This document shows positions 8,718 to 17,585 of a stretch of DNA of 64,000 nucleotides, one piece after another. The notes under the pieces are model-generated. The model searched no databases, had not been told where the DNA came from, and worked only from the letters and a program-made list of their open reading frames with translations. Position 1 is the stretch's first letter. Each line of letters begins with the position of its first letter. The stretch lies in the NCBI RefSeq assembly GCF_009429125.1, contig NZ_CP045529.1, positions 1,798,001 to 1,862,000 on the forward strand. The letters are read 5' to 3'. This stretch comes from Luteimicrobium xylanilyticum (GTDB taxonomy: Bacteria; Actinomycetota; Actinomycetes; Actinomycetales; Cellulomonadaceae). Position numbers and translations under genes: made by a program.

Positions 8718-9494
8718 ATGGGCCTGCTCGACGGCAAGAAGATCCTCGTGACGGGAGTCCTCACGGACGCCTCGATCGCTTTCCAGGCTGCGCGTCTCGC
8801 GCAGGAGGAGGGCGCGACCGTCCTGCTCACCTCGTTCGGCCGCCAGGCGAAGCTGACGCAGGCGATCGCCAAGCGCCTGCCCGCCGAGGCGCCGGTGCTC
8901 CAGCTCGACGTCCAGGACGCCGACGACCTGGCGAACCTCGACGCCGCGGTGCGCGAGCACGTCGACTCGCTCGACGGCGTCGTGCACTCGATCGGGTTCG
9001 CGCCGCAGTCCGTGATGGGCGGGAACTTCCTCGCGGCCGAGTGGGCCGACGTCGCGACCGCGCTGGAGATCTCGGCGTTCTCGCTGAAGTCCCTCGCCGT
9101 GGCGACGCAGCAGCTCCTCAAGGACGGCACTCCCGGCGGCTCGGTCGTGGGCCTGACCTTCGACGCGACGCTCGCCTGGCCGGTGTACGACTGGATGGGC
9201 GTCGCGAAGGCGGCCTTCGAGTCGACCGCACGCTACCTGGCGCGCGACCTCGGTCCCGACAACATCCGCGTCAACCTCGTGTCGGCCGGGCCGATCAAGA
9301 CGGTCGCCGCGAAGTCCATCCCCGGCTTCGAGAAGCTCGACGCCGAGTGGCCCGAGCGCGCCCCGCTCGGCTGGGACAACTCGACCGCCGAGCCCGCCGG
9401 CCGCGCGATCGCCGCGCTCCTGTCCGACTGGTTCCCCGCGACCACGGGCGAGATCGTGCACGTGGACGGCGGCTTCCACGCGATGGGCTCCTGA
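8718..9494 (+). CDS. fabI: Enoyl-[acyl-carrier-protein] reductase (NADH), FabI/InhA type
   Basis: Catalyses the last reductive step of fatty-acid elongation. The 258 residues show the variant cofactor motif of the family (TGVLTDASIAF), the substrate-loop SIGFAP, and the Tyr-x6-Lys pair Tyr157/Lys164 (YDWMGVAKAAFE) that separates FabI/InhA from ordinary SDRs. The end (VDGGFHAMG) is characteristic. The ATG at 8718 has a strong AAAGGA Shine-Dalgarno. In mycobacteria the orthologue is the isoniazid target; no resistance-relevant claim can be made here. Followed 14 bases later by sixA. Confidence 0.92.
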   Translation: MGLLDGKKILVTGVLTDASIAFQAARLAQEEGATVLLTSFGRQAKLTQAIAKRLPAEAPVLQLDVQDADDLANLDAAVREHVDSLDGVVHSIGFAPQSVMGGNFLAAEWADVATALEISAFSLKSLAVATQQLLKDGTPGGSVVGLTFDATLAWPVYDWMGVAKAAFESTARYLARDLGPDNIRVNLVSAGPIKTVAAKSIPGFEKLDAEWPERAPLGWDNSTAEPAGRAIAALLSDWFPATTGEIVHVDGGFHAMGS

Positions 9495-9508
9495 GTGAGG
9501 TCGGCCGC

Positions 9509-10027
9509 GTGACCGGCCCCGCACGTCGCCTCGTCCTGCTCCGCCACGCCAAGGCGGAGCCCGCCGGCTCCGGCCCCGACCACGCACGCCCGCTGGCGCT
9601 GCGTGGTCGGGCGCAGGCGGCCACGGTCGGACAGACGCTGGCGGCGTCCGGGCTCGTGCCCGACGTCGTGCTGTGCTCGTCCGCGCTGCGGACCCGGCAG
9701 ACCTGGGACCTGGTCGCCGGTCGGCTGCCCGTCGCACCGAGCGTCACCGTCGACGACGCCCTCTACGAGCTCACGGTGCGGGGCCTGCTCGCGGTCGTGC
9801 ACGAGCTCCCGGACGCGGCCCGGACCGTCCTCGTCGTCGGCCACGAGCCGACCATGGGGGCGGCCTCGGCGTTCTTCGCCGGCCCGGACTCCGACGCGGG
9901 TGCGCTGGCGCTCGCCCGTGTCGGTCTCCCGACGGGCGGCTACGGGCTGCTCGAGGCCGACGACTCGTGGTCCGGCTGGGACCGGGGGAGCGCGAGCCTG
10001 CGCTACGCCGGACGCCCCGCCGACTGA
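9509..10027 (+). CDS. SixA-type phosphohistidine phosphatase (histidine phosphatase superfamily)
   Basis: A 172-residue protein with the catalytic motif LVLLRHAKAE near residues 7-16 and the second histidine in VVGHEPTMG. The length matches SixA rather than larger phosphoglycerate mutases. SixA removes phosphate from histidine phosphotransfer proteins; the partner here is unknown. The start is GTG at 9509, 14 bases after fabI, so it is probably co-transcribed. Linkage of sixA to fabG-fabI is often seen in actinobacteria. Confidence 0.85.
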   Translation: MTGPARRLVLLRHAKAEPAGSGPDHARPLALRGRAQAATVGQTLAASGLVPDVVLCSSALRTRQTWDLVAGRLPVAPSVTVDDALYELTVRGLLAVVHELPDAARTVLVVGHEPTMGAASAFFAGPDSDAGALALARVGLPTGGYGLLEADDSWSGWDRGSASLRYAGRPAD

Positions 10028-10187
10028 GGGCCGAGCGCGACCCAGCGGCCCGCGGAGACCACGGTGGCGACCTCACGCCCACCCGGACGAGGTCGGGCAG
10101 CGAGGAAAGCAGGTCGGCGAGCCTCGACGCCCGCATCCGGTGCGCGAGAGAGGTCGCGTCACCGCCGGACGTGAGCAGGAACCTCAT
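10003..10187 (-). pseudogene. Possible frameshifted gene remnant of unknown family
   Basis: The 227 bases between sixA and serB hold no intact gene. On the minus strand a protein-like segment (EAVMRFLLTSGGDATSLAH...ADLLSSLPDLVRVG) is followed in another frame by EVATVVSAGRWVALGPQSAG and a stop at 10003, overlapping the end of sixA. The two segments read as one small protein with a frameshift near 10080. I do not recognise the family, and the coding look could be chance in such GC-rich DNA. Confidence 0.25.
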
Positions 10188-10254
10188 GACGGCCTCCGGG
10201 TCGACGGGCCCTGGCGTAGCTGCTGACGCATCGTGCCGCCCGGACCCGTCGGCC

Positions 10255-10929
10255 CTACGTGGAGGGCGCGTCCGTGCGGGCGTCGGCCGCGTCGACGACG
10301 GCCAGGACCTCGTCGAGGCGCCCGTCGACGGCGTAGGGCGCCTGCTCCTTCACGACCGGCTTGGCGCGGAACGCGATCCCGATCCCGGCGGCGCCGATCA
10401 TGTCGAGGTCGTTCGCACCGTCGCCGACGGCGATCGTGTCGGCCATCGGGACGTCGAGCTCGGCCGCGAGCTCGCGCAGCGCGCGCTCTTTCGCGGCGCG
10501 GTCGACCACGGGGCCGACGGTGCGGCCCGTGAGGCGGTCGCCCGAGACCTCGAGCCGGTTCGCCCGGAAGAGGTCGATGTCGAGCGCTCGCGCGAGCGGC
10601 TCGACGACCTCCGCGAACCCGCCGGACACGAGTGCCACGACCCAGCCGCGCCGGTGCGCCTCGGCGACGAGCTCGCGCGCGCCCGGCGTGTGCGTCGCCG
10701 ACGCCCGGACGTCGTCGAGCGCGGAGACCGGGACCCCCTCGAGCGTGGCCACGCGCTCGCGCAACGACGCCGCGAAGTCCAGCTCGCCGCGCATCGCCCG
10801 CTCGGTGACCGCGGCGACCTGCTCGCGCGTGCCCGCGTGGTCCGCGATGAGCTCGATGACCTCCTGCTCGATGAACGTCGAGTCGACGTCCATCACGAGG
10901 AGGCGGCGACGGTGGGCGGTCTCGGGCAC
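10255..10929 (-). CDS. serB: Phosphoserine phosphatase SerB (HAD family)
   Basis: Catalyses the last step of serine biosynthesis. The product is 224 residues, a single HAD domain without the N-terminal ACT domains of longer SerB proteins. Motif 1 is DVDST (nucleophile Asp14, acid Asp16), motif 2 is ALVSGGF, and motif 4 is AVGDGANDLDMI, all as in SerB. The helical cap lies between. The start is GTG at 10929 with GAGGAGCCCC just upstream. It lies 35 bases after glgC on the same strand and may share its transcript. Confidence 0.9.
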   Translation of the reverse strand: MPETAHRRRLLVMDVDSTFIEQEVIELIADHAGTREQVAAVTERAMRGELDFAASLRERVATLEGVPVSALDDVRASATHTPGARELVAEAHRRGWVVALVSGGFAEVVEPLARALDIDLFRANRLEVSGDRLTGRTVGPVVDRAAKERALRELAAELDVPMADTIAVGDGANDLDMIGAAGIGIAFRAKPVVKEQAPYAVDGRLDEVLAVVDAADARTDAPST

Positions 10930-10964
10930 GGGGCTCCTCGGGAGGTCGGCCGTCTCAGGCGGCG

Positions 10965-12203
10965 CTAGTCGATGACCGTCCCCTTCGGGACGACCGTGAT
11001 GCCGGACGCGGTCACGGTGAACCCGCGGGCGCGGTCGGCGTCCGGGTCGAGACCGATGCGTGCCCGCGCGCCCACGACGACGTTCTTGTCGAGGATCGCG
11101 CGGTGCACCTGCGCGTGGCGGTGCACCTGGACGCCGTCCATCAGGACGCTGTCCGACACGGACGACCACGAGTGTAGGTGGACGCCGGGGGACAGCACGG
11201 AGCCGACCACCGTCGCGCCCGACACGAGCACGCCCGGCGAGACGATCGAGTCCGCCGCGTGGCCGAGACGTCCCGGGCCGGCGTGCACGAACTTCGCCGG
11301 CGGCAGGCCCGTGTAGCCCGTGAACAGGGGCCACTCGTCGTTGTAGAGGTTGAAGACCGGGTTGATCGAGATGAGGTCCTTGTTGGCGTCGAAGTACGCG
11401 TCGATCGTCCCGACGTCGCGCCAGTAGTTCCGGTCGCGGTCCGTCGAGCCGGGCACGTCGTTGTCGATGAAGTCGTAGACGCCGGCGGTCCCGCGCTCCA
11501 CGAAGTACGGCACGATGTCGCCACCCATGTCGTGCGCGGAGTCGTCGTTCGCGGCGTCGCGGGTCACGGCGTCGACGAGCGCGTCCGCGTCCGCGACGTA
11601 GTTGCCCATCGACGCGAGGACCTCGCCGGGGGAGTCGGCCAGCCCGACGGGGTCGGTCGGCTTCTCGAGGAAGGCGCGGATCCGTCCGGGCTGGTCGGGG
11701 TCGACGTCGATCACGCCGAACTGGTCGGCGAGCGCGATCGGCTGCCGGATCCCCGCGACCGTGAACTCGGCGCCCGACGCGACGTGCGCGTCGACCATCT
11801 GGGAGAAGTCCATCCGGTACACGTGGTCCGCGCCGACCACGACCACGATGTCGGGGCGCTCGTCCTCGATGATGTTGAGGCACTGGTAGATCGCGTCGGC
11901 GCTGCCGAGGTACCAGTGTTTCCCGACGCGCTGCTGTGCCGGCACCGGCGCGACGTAGTTCCCGAGCAGCGGCGACATCCGCCACGTCTTGGAGATGTGC
12001 CGGTCGAGGCTGTGCGACTTGTACTGCGTGAGCACGATGACGTGCAGGTACTGCGAGTTGATGACGTTCGACAGCGCGAAGTCGACCAACCGGTAGATCC
12101 CCCCGAAGGGGACGGCGGGCTTGGCCCGCTGGGCCGTCAGGGGCATCAGCCGCTTGCCCTCGCCACCGGCGAGGACGATCGCGAGGACTCGCTTCGTCGC
12201 CAT
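10965..12203 (-). CDS. glgC: Glucose-1-phosphate adenylyltransferase GlgC
   Basis: Makes ADP-glucose from glucose-1-phosphate and ATP, the committed step of glycogen synthesis. The 412 residues begin with the nucleotidyltransferase signature [14 protein letters not shown] and AKPAVPFGG, followed by the family signatures [11 protein letters not shown] and [12 protein letters not shown]. The C-terminal third is a left-handed beta-helix (repeated hexapeptides such as [17 protein letters not shown]). Divergent from the glycogen synthase gene over a 78-base gap; both genes have a -10 element set for leaderless transcripts. Confidence 0.95.
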   Translation of the reverse strand: MATKRVLAIVLAGGEGKRLMPLTAQRAKPAVPFGGIYRLVDFALSNVINSQYLHVIVLTQYKSHSLDRHISKTWRMSPLLGNYVAPVPAQQRVGKHWYLGSADAIYQCLNIIEDERPDIVVVVGADHVYRMDFSQMVDAHVASGAEFTVAGIRQPIALADQFGVIDVDPDQPGRIRAFLEKPTDPVGLADSPGEVLASMGNYVADADALVDAVTRDAANDDSAHDMGGDIVPYFVERGTAGVYDFIDNDVPGSTDRDRNYWRDVGTIDAYFDANKDLISINPVFNLYNDEWPLFTGYTGLPPAKFVHAGPGRLGHAADSIVSPGVLVSGATVVGSVLSPGVHLHSWSSVSDSVLMDGVQVHRHAQVHRAILDKNVVVGARARIGLDPDADRARGFTVTASGITVVPKGTVID

Positions 12204-12209
12204 GGCTGC

Positions 12210-12215
12210 ACCCTA
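12210..12215 (-). promoter_or_regulatory. -10 element of glgC
   Basis: TAGGGT on the minus strand lies six bases before the glgC ATG at 12203. It points to a leaderless mRNA, since no Shine-Dalgarno is present. Confidence 0.4.
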
Positions 12216-12269
12216 CGGTCTTTCGTGCGGCTACGTGCGGCGACGGCCCGCCGCCGCCGGACGGCACGC

Positions 12270-12275
12270 TAGGTT
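12270..12275 (+). promoter_or_regulatory. -10 element of the glycogen synthase gene
   Basis: TAGGTT lies six bases before the ATG at 12282, again fitting a leaderless transcript. Together with the glgC element it makes the 78-base gap a compact divergent control region. Confidence 0.4.
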
Positions 12276-12281
12276 GTCGCC

Positions 12282-13526
12282 ATGCGCGTCGACCTGCTCT
12301 CCCGTGAGTACCCCCCGAACGTCTACGGCGGCGCCGGTGTGCACGTCGCGGAGCTCTCGCGCGTCCTCGCGCGTCGGCTCGACGTCCGGGTGCACGCCTT
12401 CGGCCCCGGCGACCCGCTGCGCGTGGCCGCCCAGGCGGGGCCGGGGGAGCCCGTCGTCACCCGCTACGGCGTGCCGGCCGAGCTCGCCGACGGCGACGCG
12501 GCGCTCGCGACGTTCGGCGTCGACCTGCAGATGGCCGGGAACCTCGCCGGGACCGACCTCGTGCACTCCCACACCTGGTACGCGAACCTGGCCGGCCACC
12601 TCGGGTCGCTCCTCACCGGGAGGCCGCACGTCCTGTCGGCGCACTCGCTCGAGCCGCTGCGGCCCTGGAAGGCCGAACAGCTCGGCGGCGGGTACGCGCT
12701 CTCGAGCTGGGCCGAGCGGACCGCCTACGAGTCCGCCGCAGGCGTCATCGCCGTGAGCGCGGGCATGCGTGCCGACATCCTGCGCGTCTACCCGGCGGTC
12801 GACCCGGACCGCGTCCACGTCGTCCACAACGGGATCGACCTGGACGGTTGGCAGCGCCCGGGCACGCCGGCCGAGCTCGCCACGGCGCGTGCCACGGTCG
12901 AGCGGCTCGGCATCGACCCCGACCGTCCGACCGTCGTGTTCGTCGGGCGGATCACCCGGCAGAAGGGGCTGCCCTACCTGCTCCGCGCGGCCGAGCGCCT
13001 GGCGCCCGAGGTGCAGCTCGTCCTGTGCGCCGGCGCGCCCGACACCCCCGAGATCGCCGCGGAGGTCTCGTCCGCCGTCGCCCGTCTCGCGACCGAGCGC
13101 ACGGGCGTCGTCTGGATCGAGCAGATGCTGCCCCGCGACGAGCTCGTCGCCGTGCTCGCGGCGTCCACGGTCTTCGTGTGCCCGTCCGTGTACGAGCCGC
13201 TCGGCATCGTCAACCTCGAGGCCATGGCCGTCGGCCTGCCCGTGGTCGGCTCCGCGACCGGTGGCATCCCCGAGGTCGTCGACGACGGCGTGACCGGGCT
13301 CCTCGTCCCGATCGAGCAGGCGGACGACGGCACGGGCACCCCGCTCGACCCCGAGCGGTTCGTGACCGACCTCGCGGACGCGCTGACCGCCGTCGTCCTC
13401 GACCCGGAGCGCGCCGCGGCCATGGGTCTCGCGGCGCGGCGGCGCGTCGAGGAGCACTTCTCCTGGGACGCGATCGCGGACCGTACCGTCGCCGTCTACG
13501 AGCAGGTCCTGGAGGAGGCGCGGTGA
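12282..13526 (+). CDS. glgA: GT4 glycogen synthase / ADP-glucose:glucose-1-phosphate glucosyltransferase (GlgA/GlgM type)
   Basis: A retaining GT-B glycosyltransferase of 414 residues, using ADP-glucose to extend glucan or to make maltose-1-phosphate. The N-terminal domain starts MRVDLLSREYPPNVYGGAGVH, the actinobacterial form of the motif. The C-terminal domain has FVGRITRQKGLPYL and the EX7E-like CPSVYEPLGIVNLEAMA. This corynebacterial/mycobacterial type belongs to GT4, unlike enteric GlgA (GT5). In mycobacteria the orthologue is GlgM of the GlgE pathway; no glgE is in this window, so the exact product is undecided. Its stop overlaps the NUDIX gene by 4 bases. Confidence 0.88.
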   Translation: MRVDLLSREYPPNVYGGAGVHVAELSRVLARRLDVRVHAFGPGDPLRVAAQAGPGEPVVTRYGVPAELADGDAALATFGVDLQMAGNLAGTDLVHSHTWYANLAGHLGSLLTGRPHVLSAHSLEPLRPWKAEQLGGGYALSSWAERTAYESAAGVIAVSAGMRADILRVYPAVDPDRVHVVHNGIDLDGWQRPGTPAELATARATVERLGIDPDRPTVVFVGRITRQKGLPYLLRAAERLAPEVQLVLCAGAPDTPEIAAEVSSAVARLATERTGVVWIEQMLPRDELVAVLAASTVFVCPSVYEPLGIVNLEAMAVGLPVVGSATGGIPEVVDDGVTGLLVPIEQADDGTGTPLDPERFVTDLADALTAVVLDPERAAAMGLAARRRVEEHFSWDAIADRTVAVYEQVLEEAR

Positions 13527-13945
13527 GCGTGCCGGACCTGCCGGACCGGCCGGTGATCCGCGTGGCGGCGGCGGTCGTCACCGACGACGCCGGACGCTAC
13601 CTCCTCGTCCGCAAGCGCGGCACCACGGCGTTCATGCAGCCGGGCGGCAAGATCGAGCCGGGCGAGGACCCTCGCGCTGCGCTCGTCCGCGAGCTCGCGG
13701 AGGAGATCAGCGTCGTCGTGCCACCCGACGCCCTGGTCCCGTGGGGCACGCGCCACGCGCCCGCGGCCAACGAGCCGGGCCACGCGCTCGTCGCCGAGGT
13801 CTTCGCGGTGCGTGGATCGCTCGAGCCGCGCCCGGCCGCCGAGATCGAGGAGCACGTCTGGGTCGACCCGGCGGCCGCGGCCGACGTCGAGCTCGCCCCG
13901 CTCACGTGCGACCTCCTCGCGGCGGCCGCACGACCGCCGAAGTAG
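13523..13945 (+). CDS. NUDIX hydrolase
   Basis: A 140-residue protein with a clear Nudix box, G-x5-E-x7-REL-x-EE (GGKIEPGEDPRAALVRELAEE). The upstream strand has VRKRGTTAFMQPGGK, as in MutT-like enzymes that split nucleoside diphosphates linked to another group. The substrate is unknown; it need not act in glycogen metabolism. The GTG start at 13523 overlaps the synthase stop (GTGA), so the two are translationally coupled. Confidence 0.85.
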   Translation: MSVPDLPDRPVIRVAAAVVTDDAGRYLLVRKRGTTAFMQPGGKIEPGEDPRAALVRELAEEISVVVPPDALVPWGTRHAPAANEPGHALVAEVFAVRGSLEPRPAAEIEEHVWVDPAAAADVELAPLTCDLLAAAARPPK

Positions 13946-13992
13946 GCCCCGCGGGAGGACTGCTCCGCGAGGTCGTCTTCGCGAGGCCGGCG

Positions 13993-14796
13993 TCAGCGCA
14001 GGTGGAGCGTCGCGGCCTCGAGCGCCCGACGCGCGGCCTCGCCCACCTGGTGCAGGGCCGCGCCGCGCTGGTCGGACTGCCACACGTTGACCGCGCCGCC
14101 GTCGTCGACGGTGGCGAGCTCGACGATGGTCCGCAGCCGGACGGCCTGGGACAGCGCGCGCACACGGCGCGGGTCGAGGGCCGCGGGCACGCTCGCGCCG
14201 AGGTCGACGGGGGAGCGGAGGCGGGCGATCGCGTCGGCGGCGTCCTCGCGCCAGCTCGCGACGTCGAGGGAGTCGAGCGCCTCGGTCGCGGTGACGAGGG
14301 CGGTCCGCAGCTCCCGCTCGGCGTCCTCGACCGTGCCGACGGCGCCGAGCACGCGGGTCTGCCACGGGTCCACCTCCACGACGTCCCACCGGACGAGGTG
14401 GCCGGGCTCGAGGTCGCTGCCGAACCTCCGGACCTCGGGGACGGCCGCGAACGCGCGACCACGGCGTTCCACGAGGACGCACTCGCCCGCCTCGACGGCC
14501 GCGTGCGACACGGCGGCGGGGACGGCCGCCGCGCGCCCGGCCTCGGGCAGGAGCGCCACGACGGCGTCGGCCCCGGCCCACGCGGCGAGCAGGGTGCCGA
14601 CGCCGTTCGGCGGGCCGTCGGCGTCCCGGGCGGCGCGCTCGTCCTCCGGGTCGAGCCCGGTGACCTCGTGAGGCTCGTCGTCGCCCTGGACCAGGCGTGC
14701 GGCCCGGGTCCGGGCGTCGGTGTCGCGGGGCCCGAAGGCCAGCCAGAGGGCGAGGAGCGTGCTCCTCGCGAGGGCGGGTGGCGTGTACGGATCCAT
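13993..14796 (-). CDS. Conserved hypothetical protein
   Basis: A 267-residue protein with no signal peptide or clear membrane segment. The Ala/Glu-rich sequence has some well-formed blocks (WAGADAVVALLPEAGRAAAVP, WDVVEVDPWQTRVLGAVG, VRLRTIVELATVDDGGAVN). I recognise no domain. The ATG at 14796 is 7 bases after a TAGGTT -10-like element, which abuts the -10 of the divergent ABC ATPase gene. The paired promoter suggests joint expression with that ATPase. Confidence 0.65.
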   Translation of the reverse strand: MDPYTPPALARSTLLALWLAFGPRDTDARTRAARLVQGDDEPHEVTGLDPEDERAARDADGPPNGVGTLLAAWAGADAVVALLPEAGRAAAVPAAVSHAAVEAGECVLVERRGRAFAAVPEVRRFGSDLEPGHLVRWDVVEVDPWQTRVLGAVGTVEDAERELRTALVTATEALDSLDVASWREDAADAIARLRSPVDLGASVPAALDPRRVRALSQAVRLRTIVELATVDDGGAVNVWQSDQRGAALHQVGEAARRALEAATLHLR

Positions 14797-14803
14797 CGCG
14801 CCC

Positions 14804-14815
14804 AACCTATAGGGT
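14804..14815. promoter_or_regulatory. Back-to-back -10 elements of a divergent gene pair
   Basis: Minus-strand TAGGTT (14809-14804) and plus-strand TAGGGT (14810-14815) abut, sharing the palindromic core CCTATAGG. They lie 7 and 8 bases before the start codons at 14796 and 14824. Only one polymerase could bind at a time, so output in the two directions would be coupled or competing. Confidence 0.45.
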
Positions 14816-14823
14816 CGGATGCC

Positions 14824-15609
14824 ATGAGCTGGGTTCTCGACCTGTCCGACATCACCGTCCGCCGCGGGGCCAAGACGATCCTCGACGGGGTCGACTGGAA
14901 GGTCGCGGAGGGCGAACGCTGGGTCGTCCTGGGCCGCAACGGCGCCGGCAAGACGACGCTCGTCCAGATCGCCGCGGGGCGCATGCACCCGACGTCGGGC
15001 CGGGCGACGATCCTCGACCAGGAGCTCGGCAAGACGGACCTGTTCGAGCTCCGCCCGCGGGTCGGGCTCGCGAGCGCGTCGCTCGCGGATCGGATCCCGG
15101 GCTCGGAGAGCGTGCTCGACGTCGTCCAGACGGCGGCGTACGGCGTCACCGGCCGCTGGCGCGAGGCGTACGAGGACCTCGACACCGAGCGCGCTCACGA
15201 CCTTCTGAAGCTCTTCGACGTGGACCAGCTCGCGGACCGGACGTTCGGCACGCTCTCGGAGGGCGAGCGCAAGCGCGTGCAGATCGCGCGGTCGCTCATG
15301 ACGGACCCCGAGCTCCTGCTGCTCGACGAGCCGGGTGCCGGCCTCGACCTGGGTGGGCGCGAGGAGCTCGTGCGCGCGGTGTCGGAGCTCGCGAGCGACC
15401 CGTCGTCGCCGGTCCTGGTCCTCGTCACGCACCATGTCGAGGAGATCCCGCCCGGCTTCACCCACGTCCTGCTGCTCAAGGACGGCGCGGTGCACGGTGC
15501 CGGCCCGCTCGAGGAGGTGCTCACGTCGGACAACCTGTCGTCGGCGTTCGGGCTCTCGCTCGTGGTCGCGCACGGCGGGGGGCGCTGGGTGGCGCGCGCG
15601 GCGCGCTGA
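14824..15609 (+). CDS. ABC transporter ATP-binding protein
   Basis: A 261-residue single nucleotide-binding domain. Walker A is GRNGAGKTT (37-45). The signature is the variant LSEGERKRVQIARSL in place of LSGGQ. Walker B is LLLLDEPGAGLDLGG and the switch histidine is in LVTHHVEEIP. It resembles the YlmA/ModF-like class of stand-alone ABC ATPases. No permease is adjacent, so the transport partner, if any, is elsewhere. The ATG at 14824 follows the divergent promoter closely. Confidence 0.85.
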   Translation: MSWVLDLSDITVRRGAKTILDGVDWKVAEGERWVVLGRNGAGKTTLVQIAAGRMHPTSGRATILDQELGKTDLFELRPRVGLASASLADRIPGSESVLDVVQTAAYGVTGRWREAYEDLDTERAHDLLKLFDVDQLADRTFGTLSEGERKRVQIARSLMTDPELLLLDEPGAGLDLGGREELVRAVSELASDPSSPVLVLVTHHVEEIPPGFTHVLLLKDGAVHGAGPLEEVLTSDNLSSAFGLSLVVAHGGGRWVARAAR

Positions 15610-15735
15610 CGGACCCGCCGAGGCCCCGAAGGAGGGGGTGCGCCGACGTCGGAGATTTGGTAAAGTCCGGGCAAAGGTATCGAGGTCACGCGTTCGAGGT
15701 CGAACCGGTGACCGACCGCTCGGAAGGGGGAGGCC

Positions 15736-16218
15736 ATGGAGTGGCTCTGGTGGATCGGCGCGGCGCTCCTGTTCGCCGTCGTCGAGGTCGTGACCCTGAG
15801 CTTCGTGCTGATCATGTTCGCAGGCGGCGCGCTCGTCGCTGCGATCGCGTGCGCGTTCGGTTGGCCGTTCTGGGCGCAGGTCGTCGTGTTCGGCGCCGTC
15901 TCGACCTTCCTGCTGCTGACCTTCCGCCGGTACCTCGTCCACCGGTTCCGCACGTCGACGCCGGTGGCCCGCACCAACGCGGACGCGCTCGTCGGGCGTG
16001 AGGCCGTGGCGATCGCGGAGGTCAGCGAGTCCGACGGCCGGGTCAAGCTGGGCGGCGAGGTGTGGACCGCCCGCGTACCGCGAGGCGCCGGCGCCGTCGC
16101 CCAGGGCGAGCACGTGCGCGTCGTCCGGATCGACGGCGCGACCGCCGTCGTGGAGCCGCTCGCCCTCGGTACCGGCACCACCGACGTGCCCGGTCCGGCG
16201 GTCACCGGCGGTTCCTGA
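15736..16218 (+). CDS. NfeD family membrane protein
   Basis: A 160-residue protein with a short N-terminus, two to three membrane helices between about residues 5 and 65 (LFAVVEVVTLSFVLIMFAGGAL) and a C-terminal OB-fold (VGREAVAIAEVSESDGRVKLGGEVWTAR). This is the short, non-protease NfeD1b form. NfeD proteins pair with SPFH proteins in membrane microdomains, and the next gene is such a protein. A TAAAGT box at 15661-15666 may be its -10. An AAGGGGGAGG ribosome site precedes the ATG. Confidence 0.88.
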   Translation: MEWLWWIGAALLFAVVEVVTLSFVLIMFAGGALVAAIACAFGWPFWAQVVVFGAVSTFLLLTFRRYLVHRFRTSTPVARTNADALVGREAVAIAEVSESDGRVKLGGEVWTARVPRGAGAVAQGEHVRVVRIDGATAVVEPLALGTGTTDVPGPAVTGGS

Positions 16219-16295
16219 CCCGGTCCGCCCGACCGCCCCGTCCGCCCCACCGCCCCGCACCACACGACCGCACGACCCACAGTGGAAGGACCCGC

Positions 16296-17561
16296 ATGAA
16301 CGACCCCTCGGCCGGGACGATCGTCGTCTGGATCGTCATCGCCCTCATCGCGATCTTCGTGATCGTCTCCTTGGTCAAGGCGGTGCGCATCGTGCCGCAG
16401 GCCGTCTCGCTCATCGTCGAGCGCCTGGGCCGCTACTCCCGCACCCTCGACGCCGGCTTCCACCTCCTCGTGCCGTACGTGGACCGCGTGCGCGCGGGGG
16501 TCGACCTGCGTGAGCAGGTCGTGTCGTTCCCGCCGCAGCCGGTGATCACGAGCGACAACCTCGTCGTGAGCATCGACACCGTGATCTACTTCCAGGTCAC
16601 CGACCCGAAGGCCGCGGTCTACGAGATCGCGAACTACATCACCGCGATCGAGCAGCTCACCGTCACCACGCTCCGCAACGTCATCGGTGCGATGGACCTC
16701 GAGCAGACGCTGACGAGCCGCGACCAGATCAACGGACAGCTCCGTGGCGTCCTCGACGAGGCGACCGGCAAGTGGGGCATCCGCGTGAACCGGGTCGAGC
16801 TCAAGTCCATCGACCCGCCCGCGTCGGTGCAGGGCTCGATGGAGCAGCAGATGCGTGCCGAGCGCGACCGTCGCGCCACGATCCTCACGGCCGAGGGCGT
16901 CAAGCAGTCCCAGATCCTCACGGCCGAGGGCGAGAAGCAGTCCAACATCCTGCGGGCCGAGGGTGAGGCGCAGTCCGCGATCCTGCGGGCCGAAGGTGAG
17001 GCGCGCGCCATCCTCCAGGTCTTCGACGCCATCCACGAGGGCGACGCCGACCCGAAGCTGCTCGCGTACCAGTACCTGCAGATGTTGCCGCAGATCGCGA
17101 ACGGCACGTCGAGCAAGCTCTGGGTCGTGCCGACCGAGTTCACGGCGGCGCTCGGATCGATCGCCAAGGGCTTCGGCGGCGAAGGCGGTCCGGTCGGGCC
17201 GGCGGGTGGCCCCGACGAGGGTGGACCCGAGGGCCGTGCCCCGCGCCCGCGCGTCGAGCGCGAGCGTCCCGCCCTCGGTGAGCAGGCGCTGACCGACCCG
17301 GCTGAGGCGCTGGCCGAGGCCCGGCGCCAGGCCGAGGCGGCGACGGCCGACGCGACCAGCGCCGGGACCCAGTCCGGTATGCCGTTCGACCCGGGGGCCG
17401 AGCGGGGCCAGCGTCCGGGCGGCGGCACGGTTCCGCCCGCGTCCGGTCAGCGTGGGGTCGACCCCCGCCCCCTCGGTGGCGCGACGCCGCCACCCGCCCC
17501 GCCGACCGGACCCGGCACCGGCGGCCCGGCGGGGGAGCAGGGCCCCGACGCCCAGCAGTGA
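16296..17561 (+). CDS. SPFH / band 7 (stomatin-paraslipin-like) membrane protein
   Basis: The 421-residue product has an N-terminal membrane anchor (about 8-30) and an SPFH domain with the paraslipin signature (IVPQAVSLIVERLGRYSRTLDAGFH, FPPQPVITSDNLVVSIDTVIYFQV). A coiled-coil stretch contains four near repeats of ILTAEGxKQS / ILRAEGEAQS. The tail from about 290 is Gly/Pro/Gln-rich and looks disordered. Members oligomerise into membrane rafts or rings and work with NfeD, encoded 77 bases upstream. The ATG at 16296 follows GGAAGGAC. Confidence 0.9.
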   Translation: MNDPSAGTIVVWIVIALIAIFVIVSLVKAVRIVPQAVSLIVERLGRYSRTLDAGFHLLVPYVDRVRAGVDLREQVVSFPPQPVITSDNLVVSIDTVIYFQVTDPKAAVYEIANYITAIEQLTVTTLRNVIGAMDLEQTLTSRDQINGQLRGVLDEATGKWGIRVNRVELKSIDPPASVQGSMEQQMRAERDRRATILTAEGVKQSQILTAEGEKQSNILRAEGEAQSAILRAEGEARAILQVFDAIHEGDADPKLLAYQYLQMLPQIANGTSSKLWVVPTEFTAALGSIAKGFGGEGGPVGPAGGPDEGGPEGRAPRPRVERERPALGEQALTDPAEALAEARRQAEAATADATSAGTQSGMPFDPGAERGQRPGGGTVPPASGQRGVDPRPLGGATPPPAPPTGPGTGGPAGEQGPDAQQ

Positions 17562-17585
17562 CCGCACGTCGCTAGACCACGCCGC

